Assembly: GCA_019695185.1 (NCBI GenBank)
Contig: JAIBAN010000080.1
Coordinates: forward strand, 1 to 37,409
Source of the DNA: Blastocatellia bacterium
Lineage (GTDB): Bacteria > Acidobacteriota > Blastocatellia > Chloracidobacteriales > Chloracidobacteriaceae
Direction: 5' to 3'
DNA: 37,409 bases
Shown piece after piece: positions 1 to 7,732 of the stretch. The notes under the pieces are model-generated. The model saw nothing but the letters and a program-made list of their open reading frames with translations, did not search any database and was not told the origin of the DNA. A program made the position numbers and the translations under genes. Numbering within the stretch: the stretch's first letter is position 1; every line of letters begins with the position of its first letter.

Positions 1-66
1 TAAGAAAAAAAGAAGGCAAAAGGTGGAAACAGGACAAAAACCTGTCGTTTACCTTTTGCCTTTTTT
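1..66. terminator. Bidirectional intrinsic terminator downstream of the reverse transcriptase gene
   Basis: An inverted repeat with 12-bp arms (13-24 and 51-62) encloses a second small hairpin (ACAGG/CCTGT). It is flanked by an A-run on the left (5-11) and a T-run on the right (61-66), so it has a T-tract after the stem on either strand. On the minus strand it lies about 55 bp past the reverse transcriptase stop and would end that transcript. Confidence 0.75.
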
Positions 67-70
67 GCCG

Positions 71-120
71 CGTAAACGCGGAACTCCAAACTGCCGCCTG
101 AAGGCGGAACTCAGAACTAA
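71..120. repeat. Palindromic intergenic repeat unit (REP-like, CCGCC-TGAA-GGCGG core)
   Basis: The core CCGCCTGAAGGCGG (94-107) is followed by GGAACTCAGAAC. The same unit, with small variants (CCACCTTCAGGTGG, CCGCCTAAAGGCGG), recurs at 10811-10887, 11067-11122, 15049-15083 and 15136-15164. Here its edge overlaps the stop codon of the reverse transcriptase gene. I infer a REP/PIP-type dispersed element; no transposase is present in the window. Confidence 0.8.
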
Positions 121-1691
121 AACATTTTCCACCACTTCTTGGATTTGCCGTCAGCGGATGATGGTGGAGCCTGAGGCGCAACCGGCGGTTTTTCTTCAGG
201 TTCGGGCGGGGGCGGGGCAGAGGTTAAAATCATGGTCGGGGCCGGGTCAAAGGCGATTTCAGCGGGTTTGGCCGGAGTCATTCTCACGCGTTTCCAACCA
301 TATTTTTCAATGATTCGGCGCACCTGAGCCTGAAACTGGGCACCTTTTTCCGGGTTGACCATCCGGACATAGTTGGCAAATCCAACCACTGAGCCAATCA
401 CGTCAGGCGAAGTTCCCCACCGTTTTCCTTCCGGTCCATCCTTTTCAATCTGAAACAGAATCGCCCGAAATTTTTTCAGAACTTCCCGGGCAAGGTTTAA
501 TTTTTCGTTGACGATAATACCCGTGACTTCCTGCTGGTCGCCTTTGCGGAGCACCCGTGTTTTGGAGGGGTTGATAGTGAAGCCCTCATGAGTCACGATG
601 GCTGCCAGTCCTTTGAGGACATTGCACAGATTGCGGGTATTGGGTCCGGAGGCCGAAAATGTCAGGTCGTCGGCATAACGGGTGTAGGCAAACCCGTGTT
701 TCATCGCCAGTTTGTGGAGCCGGGCATCCAGTTTGCGACACAGGAGGTTGGTAATGGCCGGGCTGGTGGGGGCACCCTGGGGCAGTCGCCGTTCGGAAAG
801 CCCGACAAAATACCGTTCGCCGTCCAGTTCGACTTCCTGGGTGTCGCGTTCGGTGCAGAGCAGTCCAAAAACCGTAGCGGCGGCTTCGGAATACCCCAAC
901 GATTTGAACAGACCTTTGACCCGCTGGTAATGAACGGATGGGAAAAAATCCTTCAAGTCCACATTCAGAATCAGGTCGGCTTTGAGATGGGGTTGGGCAT
1001 TGGTCACAATGGAATGTCCGGCCAAAAACCCATGAGCGGCAGGATGAACGGGAACCCGCTCCAGAATGGTTTGGAGCACCCACTCCTGCGCGGCTTTCAA
1101 ATATGGTTTGGGGGCCGAAATAATCCGCACCCCGCCGGTTTTCTTCGGAATCTGGAACCGGACGTAATGGGAAACACGGGATGTTTTCCGGTCAAAGGCC
1201 AAAAATCGCAGGCGCGGAACCGAAAGATTCATTCCCTTGGCAATTTCTTCCGGCGTGGTAAATCGTGGCAGGGAAAACTTTTCCAGCCGTCCCTGGTTGC
1301 ACTCGGTCTGATTCAACCCGCCTGAAACAGTCTCGCCTAAAAATCCGATTTCCTTTTGTTTTTTCTCGTTCCAGGCTGCCGCCCGTTGCTGTCGGGCCAG
1401 TTCGCGGCGTTGCTTGTTTTCAAGCTGTTTCCGGCGTGATTCCTCAATCCGCCGTTTGCGCATCTCGCGCTTGAGGGCTTCTTCGTTATAGAGGTGCCGG
1501 TTTTGCTGATGAACTTCCGCAATCTCGCGCCGGATTTCGGTTTCACGCCGGATTTCATCTGCCGGGTCATGGGGCATGACTCCCGCAGCGGGCCAAAAAC
1601 CAAGCCGAATCATTTCATCCAGGATGAATTCCTGGCGGGAAGTGCGCCGAATCTGTTCGTAAAGCTCCTGCCGGGTGCGGGGACGGTCCAT
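117..1691 (-). CDS. Retron-type reverse transcriptase with long N-terminal extension
   Basis: RNA-directed DNA polymerase of the retron class, 524 aa, expected to copy a dedicated structured RNA into branched msDNA. Visible motifs are motif A with VDLKDFF (Asp about 245), PQGAPTSP (about 304-311), the catalytic YADD box (339-342), an HPAAH element (216-220) in the place of the retron NAxxH region, and VTG (389-391), which retron RTs use in recognising their own RNA. Residues 1-135 form a charged, probably coiled-coil extension, and the last 45 residues are proline-rich and then basic. From memory, the RT core most resembles myxobacterial Mx162/Sa163-type enzymes, which also carry a long N-terminal extension; I could not align them. 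No maturase or endonuclease domain and no group II intron are visible. The ATG start has no clear Shine-Dalgarno. It ends in TAG with TGA two codons on. No separate effector gene is obvious next to it. Confidence 0.92.
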   Translation of the reverse strand: MDRPRTRQELYEQIRRTSRQEFILDEMIRLGFWPAAGVMPHDPADEIRRETEIRREIAEVHQQNRHLYNEEALKREMRKRRIEESRRKQLENKQRRELARQQRAAAWNEKKQKEIGFLGETVSGGLNQTECNQGRLEKFSLPRFTTPEEIAKGMNLSVPRLRFLAFDRKTSRVSHYVRFQIPKKTGGVRIISAPKPYLKAAQEWVLQTILERVPVHPAAHGFLAGHSIVTNAQPHLKADLILNVDLKDFFPSVHYQRVKGLFKSLGYSEAAATVFGLLCTERDTQEVELDGERYFVGLSERRLPQGAPTSPAITNLLCRKLDARLHKLAMKHGFAYTRYADDLTFSASGPNTRNLCNVLKGLAAIVTHEGFTINPSKTRVLRKGDQQEVTGIIVNEKLNLAREVLKKFRAILFQIEKDGPEGKRWGTSPDVIGSVVGFANYVRMVNPEKGAQFQAQVRRIIEKYGWKRVRMTPAKPAEIAFDPAPTMILTSAPPPPEPEEKPPVAPQAPPSSADGKSKKWWKMF

Positions 1692-1694
1692 AAA

Positions 1695-1805
1695 TTCATT
1701 TGCGATTTACCATTTGCGATTTACCATTTGTTGCCTTTTGCGGATTGCAACTCACACACCGCAAATGAAGCAATAGCAAATCGCAAATGGTAAATCGCAA
1801 ATGAA
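1695..1805. repeat. Perfect 28-bp inverted repeat in the leader of the reverse transcriptase gene
   Basis: Arms 1695-1722 and 1778-1805 are exact reverse complements built from ATTTGCG and ATTTACC heptamers. The inner arm also continues as a further direct copy of CATTTGCGATTTACC. The repeat ends 4 bp before the RT start codon (1691), so the RT transcript would carry a long AU-rich hairpin immediately 5' of the start. Confidence 0.85.
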
Positions 1806-1864
1806 GTGAAACGGACAATTGCCTGTAACCGGATACCTTCGAAAACTCTCAGGACCGGACTTGC

Positions 1865-2020
1865 TCAACTAAAGCTTCACGGGACCTGGTATTGAACATT
1901 TGGTTGTCGAAAGCCACACCGGAATTTCGATACCAGGTCCTGTGAAGCAAAGTGACGAGCAGGCCGGTGACGCGTGCTCAGGCTATGTGCAAGGGCGGCG
2001 ATCCACCGCCCGGATTGCAA
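1865..2020 (-). ncRNA. Candidate retron msr-msd RNA
   Basis: The region lies upstream of the retron RT on the same strand, where msr-msd is expected. It holds a long stem-loop with 23-nt arms (1874-1896 with 1926-1948). The arms match except at two positions, which are A-C mismatches in minus-strand RNA and G-T in the complementary DNA. The apical region of about 29 nt can extend the stem by 3 bp. 5' of it on the minus strand lie two GC-rich hairpins: GGGCGG/CCGCCC (1993-1998 and 2006-2011) extended by TGCAA/TTGCA across a 3-nt bulge, and GAGCA/TGCTC (1957-1961 and 1975-1979). The order of short msr-like hairpins followed by one long msd-like hairpin fits a retron. I could not assign the a1/a2 pairing or the branching G with confidence, so the ends are approximate. 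Confidence 0.6.
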
Positions 2021-2043
2021 GGGTTTTTTCAGGGTCCAGGAGC

Positions 2044-2172
2044 CAGGGTTCAGGGTTCAGGGTTTTCAATCCAAGAGGTTGGAGTGGAATGAAAATCGTA
2101 AGGATTCTTAATTCTCAATTCTCAATTCTCAATTCTTAAAAACCCTGAACTCTGAACTCTGAACTCTGAACC
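2044..2172. repeat. Heptanucleotide tandem repeats
   Basis: Three short arrays lie between the SWIM gene and the retron: CAGGGTT x3 (2044-2064), AATTCTC copies (about 2108-2135) and GAACTCT copies (about 2144-2172). The 7-nt period is shared with arrays elsewhere in the window. The CAGGGTT array is the reverse complement of the AACCCTG that begins the GAACTCT stretch, so the outer parts can pair. Confidence 0.85.
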
Positions 2173-2179
2173 TTCGCTT

Positions 2180-3841
2180 TCAGGCAATCGCCCGTTTCTG
2201 ACTGGTCTGGCGAACATATTGCATTCGGAGAGCCAGCATATGTTCGCAGGGACCTTTGAATAACTTGTTGAATTGATACCAATTGCAGGTGCAACTGGCG
2301 GGCAGCATACGTTCGTCCCGGTCAATTGTCAACTCAGGCTCAAAGGTCTGCTGAGTGCCTTTGACGGTGCCCCGCAGCACCAGATTCCCTTCGTTGTCGG
2401 CCCGCTGACTGGTGATCCGGATGGCGTTGTGGACCAGAAATTCGGTGGCACTCTCTTCGCGTTCATTGGCAAAACGGAGCTTGTGCATGGGCAACAGGTC
2501 GCGGCTCAGTTCGCGGGCGCGATAGACGTTTTTGTTGAGGTCAAACATGGTGCGTCCTGCCTGAGCATAGGCCGAGAGGGCACCCAGCACCGTGGCCCGG
2601 TCCAGACTCAGCCGCTCCGCCAGTTGACCGGGGTCGGCAAACCAATTTCGTTTGAGTCCTTCAAACACATATTGTTTGGTGTAGTCGTCAACTTCGGCGC
2701 GGGGTGCCAGCAAATCAAAATTCCCGGCCCGTGACCAGTCGTTGGCGGTCCAGCCGGAAAGCCCCAGAGTAAAAGACATATCCCCCAGGTCAGCCACATA
2801 AAACGAGGGCAGCCCGGTTCCCAACAGATGCACCCGAAACGACCGGGTCAGCGGAATCAACCGCTCCAGAATATGAAGCCGCCGCCGTCCCCAGACCCGC
2901 ACGGTCTGGGTTTCCTTGCCCAGATAAGGCGAACGGGGACACTTGATTTCCGTGCCCCAGGGTTCGAGCACGATTTTGACTGGTTCACCCGGTGTCAGAT
3001 GATAGCGCAGGCTGCGCGGGCCGAATTTCTCTTTGTGCCGCCGCAGGACAAAACAAAGGTTGTGCAAATCCATCGGATGGAGGTCAAAGACTGTGGCCGG
3101 CAGTGACATGGCCGAATTGACTTGCAGGAAGCCCCGGACCCAACTGTCGGGCAAATCAATTTTGACTTCCTTGAAATCACTTTCCCCGGTCGTTTGCACT
3201 TCAAATCCGGAAGGGTCAATTTCAAACCGGGTGGTTTTGTAGCTCCGGATTTTCTGGAATTCCTCATACAGCGCCGCCGAGTAATCAATATTGGTTGTGC
3301 CGTAAGCGACTTCCTTGACGTTTTGAAAGACCTCAAACCCGACTCCCAGCCGCCCGTAGCTGGATTCGTCTTCGCTGAAACACTCGAAAAAAACCTCATC
3401 CGGGTGAACCGTTATCACCGGGTCAAGCACGTACCAGATATCCCGTTCTTTTTGGTACAGGTACTCAAAGAAACCCCGCTGGGCGCGGTTGTAGGAATCC
3501 CACCGGGAAGAGCGCCGCTTATACAACTCAGAGAGTTCTTCGTTCAGGGTTTTGAGACGGTTTCCTGCCTCCCGCCGTCTGGCGGCGATGGCCTCCCAGT
3601 CAAGTTGCTCGTGCTGGGCCAGCCATTCTTTATAGGCCGTGCGGTCTTTGGGCTTAAAGCGCAAATCCGAAATCACGACGTCATGCAAGGCACTGATGGC
3701 TTCCCGAAAGGCCACATGCTGGCGGAGTTCGCCGACAAAAAACGTCGGCTGGCGCTTGAGGTCCGGAGAAAACGACATCCGGGTGGAATGGGAAAAACTT
3801 TCCACCGATGAATTGCCACGATACGTGTAGTCGAACAGCAT
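2180..3841 (-). CDS. SWIM zinc-finger family protein
   Basis: A protein of about 553 aa whose only recognisable domain is a C-terminal SWIM zinc finger with the CxC...CxH pattern (CTC, then CEH about 11 residues further on, residues about 517-534). SWIM domains bind DNA or protein; no enzyme activity can be assigned. The N-terminal 500 residues are charged, with no membrane segment or signal peptide, and a predicted helical stretch rich in Arg and Glu lies around residues 75-110. I start it at the ATG at 3841; a GTG two codons upstream is in frame and no Shine-Dalgarno decides between them. The start lies next to a seven-copy heptamer array. It is not evidently in an operon with mgtE, which ends 136 bp upstream of it. 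Function unknown. Confidence 0.8.
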   Translation of the reverse strand: MLFDYTYRGNSSVESFSHSTRMSFSPDLKRQPTFFVGELRQHVAFREAISALHDVVISDLRFKPKDRTAYKEWLAQHEQLDWEAIAARRREAGNRLKTLNEELSELYKRRSSRWDSYNRAQRGFFEYLYQKERDIWYVLDPVITVHPDEVFFECFSEDESSYGRLGVGFEVFQNVKEVAYGTTNIDYSAALYEEFQKIRSYKTTRFEIDPSGFEVQTTGESDFKEVKIDLPDSWVRGFLQVNSAMSLPATVFDLHPMDLHNLCFVLRRHKEKFGPRSLRYHLTPGEPVKIVLEPWGTEIKCPRSPYLGKETQTVRVWGRRRLHILERLIPLTRSFRVHLLGTGLPSFYVADLGDMSFTLGLSGWTANDWSRAGNFDLLAPRAEVDDYTKQYVFEGLKRNWFADPGQLAERLSLDRATVLGALSAYAQAGRTMFDLNKNVYRARELSRDLLPMHKLRFANEREESATEFLVHNAIRITSQRADNEGNLVLRGTVKGTQQTFEPELTIDRDERMLPASCTCNWYQFNKLFKGPCEHMLALRMQYVRQTSQKRAIA

Positions 3842-3853
3842 AAGCACGAGGAC

Positions 3854-3957
3854 CAGGGTTCAGGGTTCAGGGTTCAGGGTTCAGGGTTCAGGGTTCAGGG
3901 TTTCGAAACCTAAAATTTGAGATTTGGATTTGAATTCTCAATTCTCAATTCTCAATT
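3854..3957. repeat. Heptamer arrays CAGGGTT x7 and AATTCTC x3
   Basis: Seven uninterrupted copies of CAGGGTT (3854-3902) are followed, 30 bp on, by three copies of AATTCTC plus a partial copy (3933-3957). Together they fill most of the gap between mgtE and the SWIM gene. Confidence 0.9.
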
Positions 3958-3976
3958 AAAAGTCCCCAAACCCTGG

Positions 3977-5368
3977 TTACAGCAGTTTTCCGCGCAAAAC
4001 AACCAATGCAACGGAAAAATAAATGATCAGACCGGTCACATCAACCAGGGTTGCGACAAAAGGGGCTGAAGAAGTGGCCGGGTCCAGGCCCAGTTTTTTC
4101 AACATAAAGGGGAGCATCGAACCGGAAATGGTGCCCCACAAAACCACGCCAATCAAAGAAAAGAAGACGGTCAAGGCAATATAAAACCAGTGGGGACCAT
4201 AAATTGTTGAGAAAAGAGACCAAATGGCAATTCGTAAAAAACCGATTCCGCCCAGAACTGCTCCCAGAATCAGCCCTGAGATAATTTCCCGATGCAGGAC
4301 CCGCCACCAGTCGCTCATTTCCGCTTCGCCCAAGGCAAGGGCGCGAATGATGAGCGTTGCCGCCTGGGAGCCTGTGTTGCCGCCGCTGGAAATGATGAGA
4401 GGCACAAAAAGAGCCAGCACAACGGCTTTGGCAATCTCACCCTCAAAATATCCCATGGCTGTGGCGGTTAGCATTTCACCAACGAAGAGGACCACCAGCC
4501 AGACAGCCCTTTTTTTCACCATGGAGAGCAGCGGAACGGACATGTACGCATCGTCCATCGCTTCCACCCCGGCGAGTTTGTACACATCTTCGGTTTGTTC
4601 TTCGACCAGGACATCGAGCGCGTCATCAACCGTCACAAATCCGACTACCCGTCCGGCGTCATCCGTCACCGGAACCGCCAACAGGTTGTATTTGGCCAGA
4701 ATGCGGGCCACTTTTTCCTGGTCATCCAGGCAATTGACCGAAATCGGATATTTCCGCATGACGGCGCGAACCATTTTTTGCGGGTCGGCACAAACCAGAT
4801 CACGGAGCGAAACGGCTCCCAGCAAATGGGAATTGTTGTCCACCACATAGGCTGAATAGACAGTCATCCGTTGCCGACTGGCCAGACGAATCTGGTCCAG
4901 GGCTTCGGCCACCGTCATGTCAGGCTGGAGGTGAACGAACTCGGTGGTCATGATGCCACCAGCGGAGGTCGGCGGAAACTGAAGCAAAAAGCGGATGTTT
5001 TTAATAATGTCAGGTGGCAGAAAAGGGGTAATCCGTTCGCGGGCCAGCTGGTTCATACGCCGGATGATGTAGGCCCGTTCGTCGGAGGAAATCTGGGTGA
5101 AGATTTCCGCTGCCCGTTCCACTTCGATGGATTCCAAAATCGTGTGCCGCCGCTCGCAGCTTGGTTCATTGAGAATGGCCACGCTCTCCTCAACCGGCAG
5201 CATAAGAAAGAGCATGACCGCCTCTTCAAGCGGCAATTCGTTGATAAGTTCAGCGGCATCAGGGGCTTTAATGGTGTCAATGGCTTCGGCGATGCTTTGC
5301 GGATTGGAGCGCACCTGCTTCCGGAATTGATCAAGAAGTTCAGGTGTCATTGTGTTTTTTTGTTTCAT
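3977..5368 (-). CDS. mgtE: MgtE-type magnesium transporter
   Basis: Inner-membrane Mg2+ channel/transporter of 463 aa, normal for the family. It has an N-terminal helical MgtE-N domain (about 15-135), two CBS domains (about 140-260) that act as the cytoplasmic Mg2+ sensor, a connecting helix, then five membrane helices (about 285-463). The pore signatures SGGNTGSQ (about 328-335) and DPATSSAPF with DVTG near the C-terminus are present, including the Asp of the pore Mg2+ site. The ATG at 5368 is preceded by GAGGAGG about 10 nt upstream. I see no M-box riboswitch in the roughly 80-bp space before the dehydratase gene. The stop is TAA. Confidence 0.95.
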   Translation of the reverse strand: MKQKNTMTPELLDQFRKQVRSNPQSIAEAIDTIKAPDAAELINELPLEEAVMLFLMLPVEESVAILNEPSCERRHTILESIEVERAAEIFTQISSDERAYIIRRMNQLARERITPFLPPDIIKNIRFLLQFPPTSAGGIMTTEFVHLQPDMTVAEALDQIRLASRQRMTVYSAYVVDNNSHLLGAVSLRDLVCADPQKMVRAVMRKYPISVNCLDDQEKVARILAKYNLLAVPVTDDAGRVVGFVTVDDALDVLVEEQTEDVYKLAGVEAMDDAYMSVPLLSMVKKRAVWLVVLFVGEMLTATAMGYFEGEIAKAVVLALFVPLIISSGGNTGSQAATLIIRALALGEAEMSDWWRVLHREIISGLILGAVLGGIGFLRIAIWSLFSTIYGPHWFYIALTVFFSLIGVVLWGTISGSMLPFMLKKLGLDPATSSAPFVATLVDVTGLIIYFSVALVVLRGKLL

Positions 5369-5448
5369 CCGCCACCCCTCCTCAGACTACGGTTTTGATT
5401 TCACACTCAGGACATCATGACTTTTTGTACCTCAGCCCTCACTGCTGC

Positions 5449-6417
5449 TTACTTGGGTTGATAGGTTGAAAAAACACTTTCAGCATTGGCATTACCGCCG
5501 CAAATCAACGCCACTGGACAACGGGAACCTGATATTTTTTCAGGAAAAGCTGTCATGGCTGCAATGCTGGCAGCCCCTGCCGGTTCGACCAGTTGGTTGC
5601 ATTCAACCCATAAATACCGCATGGCCGCGACCATTTGTTGGTCCGTCACCAGCAGCACCTCATCCACATATTTTTGAGCAAACCACAGGGTGCGTTCTGA
5701 AACCATCCGAGGAGCCAGGGTTTCCGCAATGGTGGCCAGTCCGGGCAGTTCCACCAGTTTGCCGGCTTCCAGGCTGGTGGTCATGGAGGGTGCTCCCACC
5801 GGTTCAACGCCAATGATGCGCACCTCTGGACGGGATTCTTTAATGGCTGCCGCCACGCCCGCCAGCAACCCGCCGCCGCCGATGGCCACAAACAGGACAT
5901 CCATTGCCGGGAAATCCTCCAGGAGTTCCAGTCCTAGCGTTCCCTGACCCTCAATTGTGCCGACAGCATCAAAGGCATGGACGTAGGTCATGCCATTTTC
6001 CCGGCTCTGTTCGACGGCTTTGCGGTTGGCGTCGTCCCAGGCCGCGCCATGCCGTAAAACCGTGGCTCCCCAGCGGGTCACCCGTGCAATCCGGTCGGCT
6101 GTGGCGGTTTCCGGCAGGTACACCACGGCTGGAATTCCCAGGTGCTGTGCGCCATAGGCCAAGGCCACCCCGTGGTTGCCGCCGGAAGCCGTAATCACAC
6201 CCCGCGAGCGTTCTTCAGGAGTCAGTTGGAGCAGATTGTTAAAAACACCACGAGCCTTGAATGACCCTCCAACCTGGAGGTTTTCCAGCTTGTAGCGAAC
6301 CTGCACCAGTCCATCCTGGTGGGCCGCAGGAAGCGGGAGCACCGGTGTCTGGCGCACGTAAGGACGAATTCGTTCACGGGCCGCGTGGAAATTGTCAACT
6401 GGGATATGAAAGGTCAT
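5449..6417 (-). CDS. Threonine/serine dehydratase (PLP fold-type II)
   Basis: A cytosolic PLP enzyme expected to deaminate L-threonine or L-serine to a 2-oxo acid. The PLP lysine is in GSFKARG (Lys about 54), SGGNHG (78-83) contacts the substrate carboxylate, and GGGGLLAG (180-187) binds the PLP phosphate. It is 322 aa and has no C-terminal ACT-like regulatory domain, so it resembles the short catabolic (TdcB-like) or serine-racemase-like type rather than biosynthetic IlvA. An in-frame ATG at 6456 and a GTG/ATG further up would add about 20 low-complexity residues. I prefer 6417 because the conserved N-terminal helix begins there, but no Shine-Dalgarno supports either choice. Exact substrate (Thr, Ser or hydroxyaspartate) is undetermined. 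Confidence 0.9.
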   Translation of the reverse strand: MTFHIPVDNFHAARERIRPYVRQTPVLPLPAAHQDGLVQVRYKLENLQVGGSFKARGVFNNLLQLTPEERSRGVITASGGNHGVALAYGAQHLGIPAVVYLPETATADRIARVTRWGATVLRHGAAWDDANRKAVEQSRENGMTYVHAFDAVGTIEGQGTLGLELLEDFPAMDVLFVAIGGGGLLAGVAAAIKESRPEVRIIGVEPVGAPSMTTSLEAGKLVELPGLATIAETLAPRMVSERTLWFAQKYVDEVLLVTDQQMVAAMRYLWVECNQLVEPAGAASIAAMTAFPEKISGSRCPVALICGGNANAESVFSTYQPK

Positions 6418-6606
6418 GGAAGATTTTGAGACTTTTGGTTTGCCCCCGGATTTCATGGGGGAGGATTGTACCCTCAAAATGGTTCAGCCGGGCAGGACGT
6501 AGCGACTTTTGGAAAACCCATTCTGCATCAAGTCCACGTCAACGTTATCATACACTGTGCCTGCAAGAGGCGCGTAAAGAAAATTATCTGAGCGGATGTT
6601 AGGAAA

Positions 6607-6706
6607 TTTGGGAAATCACATTTCCCAAACACGCTCTGAACCGCAGAAATCGGAAAGTGTGCCGACCAACCTGTCATGCGTGACCGAAGTGCAGACAGGT
6701 AGGTTG
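6607..6706. repeat. Two hairpins upstream of the Uma2-type gene
   Basis: TTTGGGAAAT (6607-6616) and ATTTCCCAAA (6620-6629) form a perfect 10-bp stem with a 3-nt loop. A second stem pairs AACCTGTC-like 6665-6675 with 6694-6704, with one mismatch. They lie in the divergent 390-bp gap between the dehydratase and the Uma2 gene, and could be regulatory or repeat remnants. No T-tract follows either. Confidence 0.6.
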
Positions 6707-6807
6707 ACCTTCAAAGAAAAGCAGACTGTGCTATGCTTGGCATCTCTCCATCGAACCAACCTCTGGCCATTTGCGACGGCATCCAGCCGGTAAGGAGTGT
6801 CAAATCA

Positions 6808-7602
6808 ATGAATCAACCATCATCGCTTGATTTCAAAGTGAATATTGACCACATCATAACGGAGGACGACACACCCGTGGATAACCTGCCTTCGGAAAAA
6901 CAACAACGGTTGCTCACGGAACCGCTTCATGCCAATTGGAGCGGCCCCGGCGCGGGGCGTTCCTATCTGGTTGCAGCCAACGTGGGCATTTTTTATATGA
7001 CCAAAGCTGCACCGATAGTGCCCGATGCTTTTCTCAGCCTTGATGTGGAAATCGCCGAGGACTGGTGGGAAAAGGAAAACCGGTCTTATTTTATTTGGGA
7101 ATTCGGTAAATCCCCTGAAGTCGCTATTGAAGTCGTCAGCAATCGGGTTGGCGGTGAAGCCGATGCCAAGAAAGCCAAATACGCCCGGATTAAAGTTGAG
7201 TGGTATGTGGTTTTCGACCCGTTGCGGCAAGTCATGGAAGATGTTCTGACGGTTTTTAAGCTCAAGGATGGAGCTTACGAATTGCACGCATCTGCCTCCG
7301 TCGAATCGGATTGGTATTGCCTGTTGCCATCCGTCCCGCTTGGTTTGAAATTATGGGAAGGCGAATACGAAACCAAACAGGCACTTTGGCTGCGCTGGAC
7401 GGATGTGGAAGGCAATCTGATTCCAACCGGTAAGGAAAGCACTCTCGCCGAACGCGAAGCCAAGGAACGTGAGCGCGAAGCCAAGGAACGTGAGCGCGAA
7501 GCCAAGGAACGTGAGCGCGAGGCCAAGGAAGCCGCACTGCTCAAAGCCGAAAAACTTGCGGCGAAGCTCCGGGAATTAGGAATTGACCCGGAAAAGCTTT
7601 AG
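6808..7602 (+). CDS. Uma2 family (PD-(D/E)XK fold) protein with heptad-repeat tail
   Basis: A 264-aa protein of the Uma2/DUF820 group, which has a restriction-endonuclease-like fold and is multicopy in cyanobacteria and several other phyla; its biological role is not settled. The likely active-site pattern is PDAFLSL (Asp about 73) with AIEVVSN (Glu about 108), followed by KAKYARIKVEWYVVFDP. The C-terminal 70 residues hold four near-identical units of EREAKER type and probably form a charged coiled coil, ending in the LRELGIDPEKL tail typical of these proteins. The start at 6808 is set by TAAGGAGTG 8-9 nt upstream; an in-frame ATG at 6733 is less likely. It ends with TAG. It is divergent from the dehydratase and convergent with the MFS gene. 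Confidence 0.88.
   Translation: MNQPSSLDFKVNIDHIITEDDTPVDNLPSEKQQRLLTEPLHANWSGPGAGRSYLVAANVGIFYMTKAAPIVPDAFLSLDVEIAEDWWEKENRSYFIWEFGKSPEVAIEVVSNRVGGEADAKKAKYARIKVEWYVVFDPLRQVMEDVLTVFKLKDGAYELHASASVESDWYCLLPSVPLGLKLWEGEYETKQALWLRWTDVEGNLIPTGKESTLAEREAKEREREAKEREREAKEREREAKEAALLKAEKLAAKLRELGIDPEKL
7444..7536 (+). repeat. 21-bp in-frame tandem repeat inside the Uma2 gene
   Basis: About four copies of a 21-bp unit (GCCAAGGAACGTGAGCGCGAA type) encode seven-residue steps of a charged helix. The copies are almost identical at the DNA level, with synonymous differences only in the first and last, which suggests recent expansion or homogenisation. Confidence 0.85.
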
Positions 7603-7640
7603 GTGTCTTGCGCGGAAATTGACCTGCCAGTTGGTCTATC

Positions 7641-7690
7641 GTGAATGGTAAATGGTGAAAAAACAGGTTTTATAACCATTTACCATTCAC
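7641..7690. terminator. Inverted repeat between convergent genes (likely bidirectional terminator)
   Basis: Perfect 16-bp arms GTGAATGGTAAATGGT (7641-7656) and its complement (7675-7690) surround an 18-nt loop that contains A- and T-runs. It lies between the ends of the Uma2 gene and the MFS gene. There is no T-tract after the stem, so termination is inferred from position. Confidence 0.6.
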
Positions 7691-7732
7691 AACAAGCACG
7701 GGAGGAACGCAACCTGTGTCCGCAAGGCTTGT

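Noticed and set aside
588..1325. 245-codon open frame on the plus strand opposite the reverse transcriptase gene
   Set aside because: It lies wholly antisense to a gene with clear RT motifs, has no Shine-Dalgarno and no recognisable domain. Many similar antisense frames in this GC-rich window are shadows of real genes.
117..1691. Group II intron or diversity-generating retroelement reading of the reverse transcriptase
   Set aside because: No maturase or HNH domain, no intron 5'/3' boundary, no template/variable repeat pair and no accessory gene. The VTG and PQGAPTSP motifs and the upstream structured region fit a retron better.
3854..3957. Possible CRISPR-like array
   Set aside because: The units are 7 nt and contiguous with no spacers, and no cas genes are present. 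These are simple tandem repeats.
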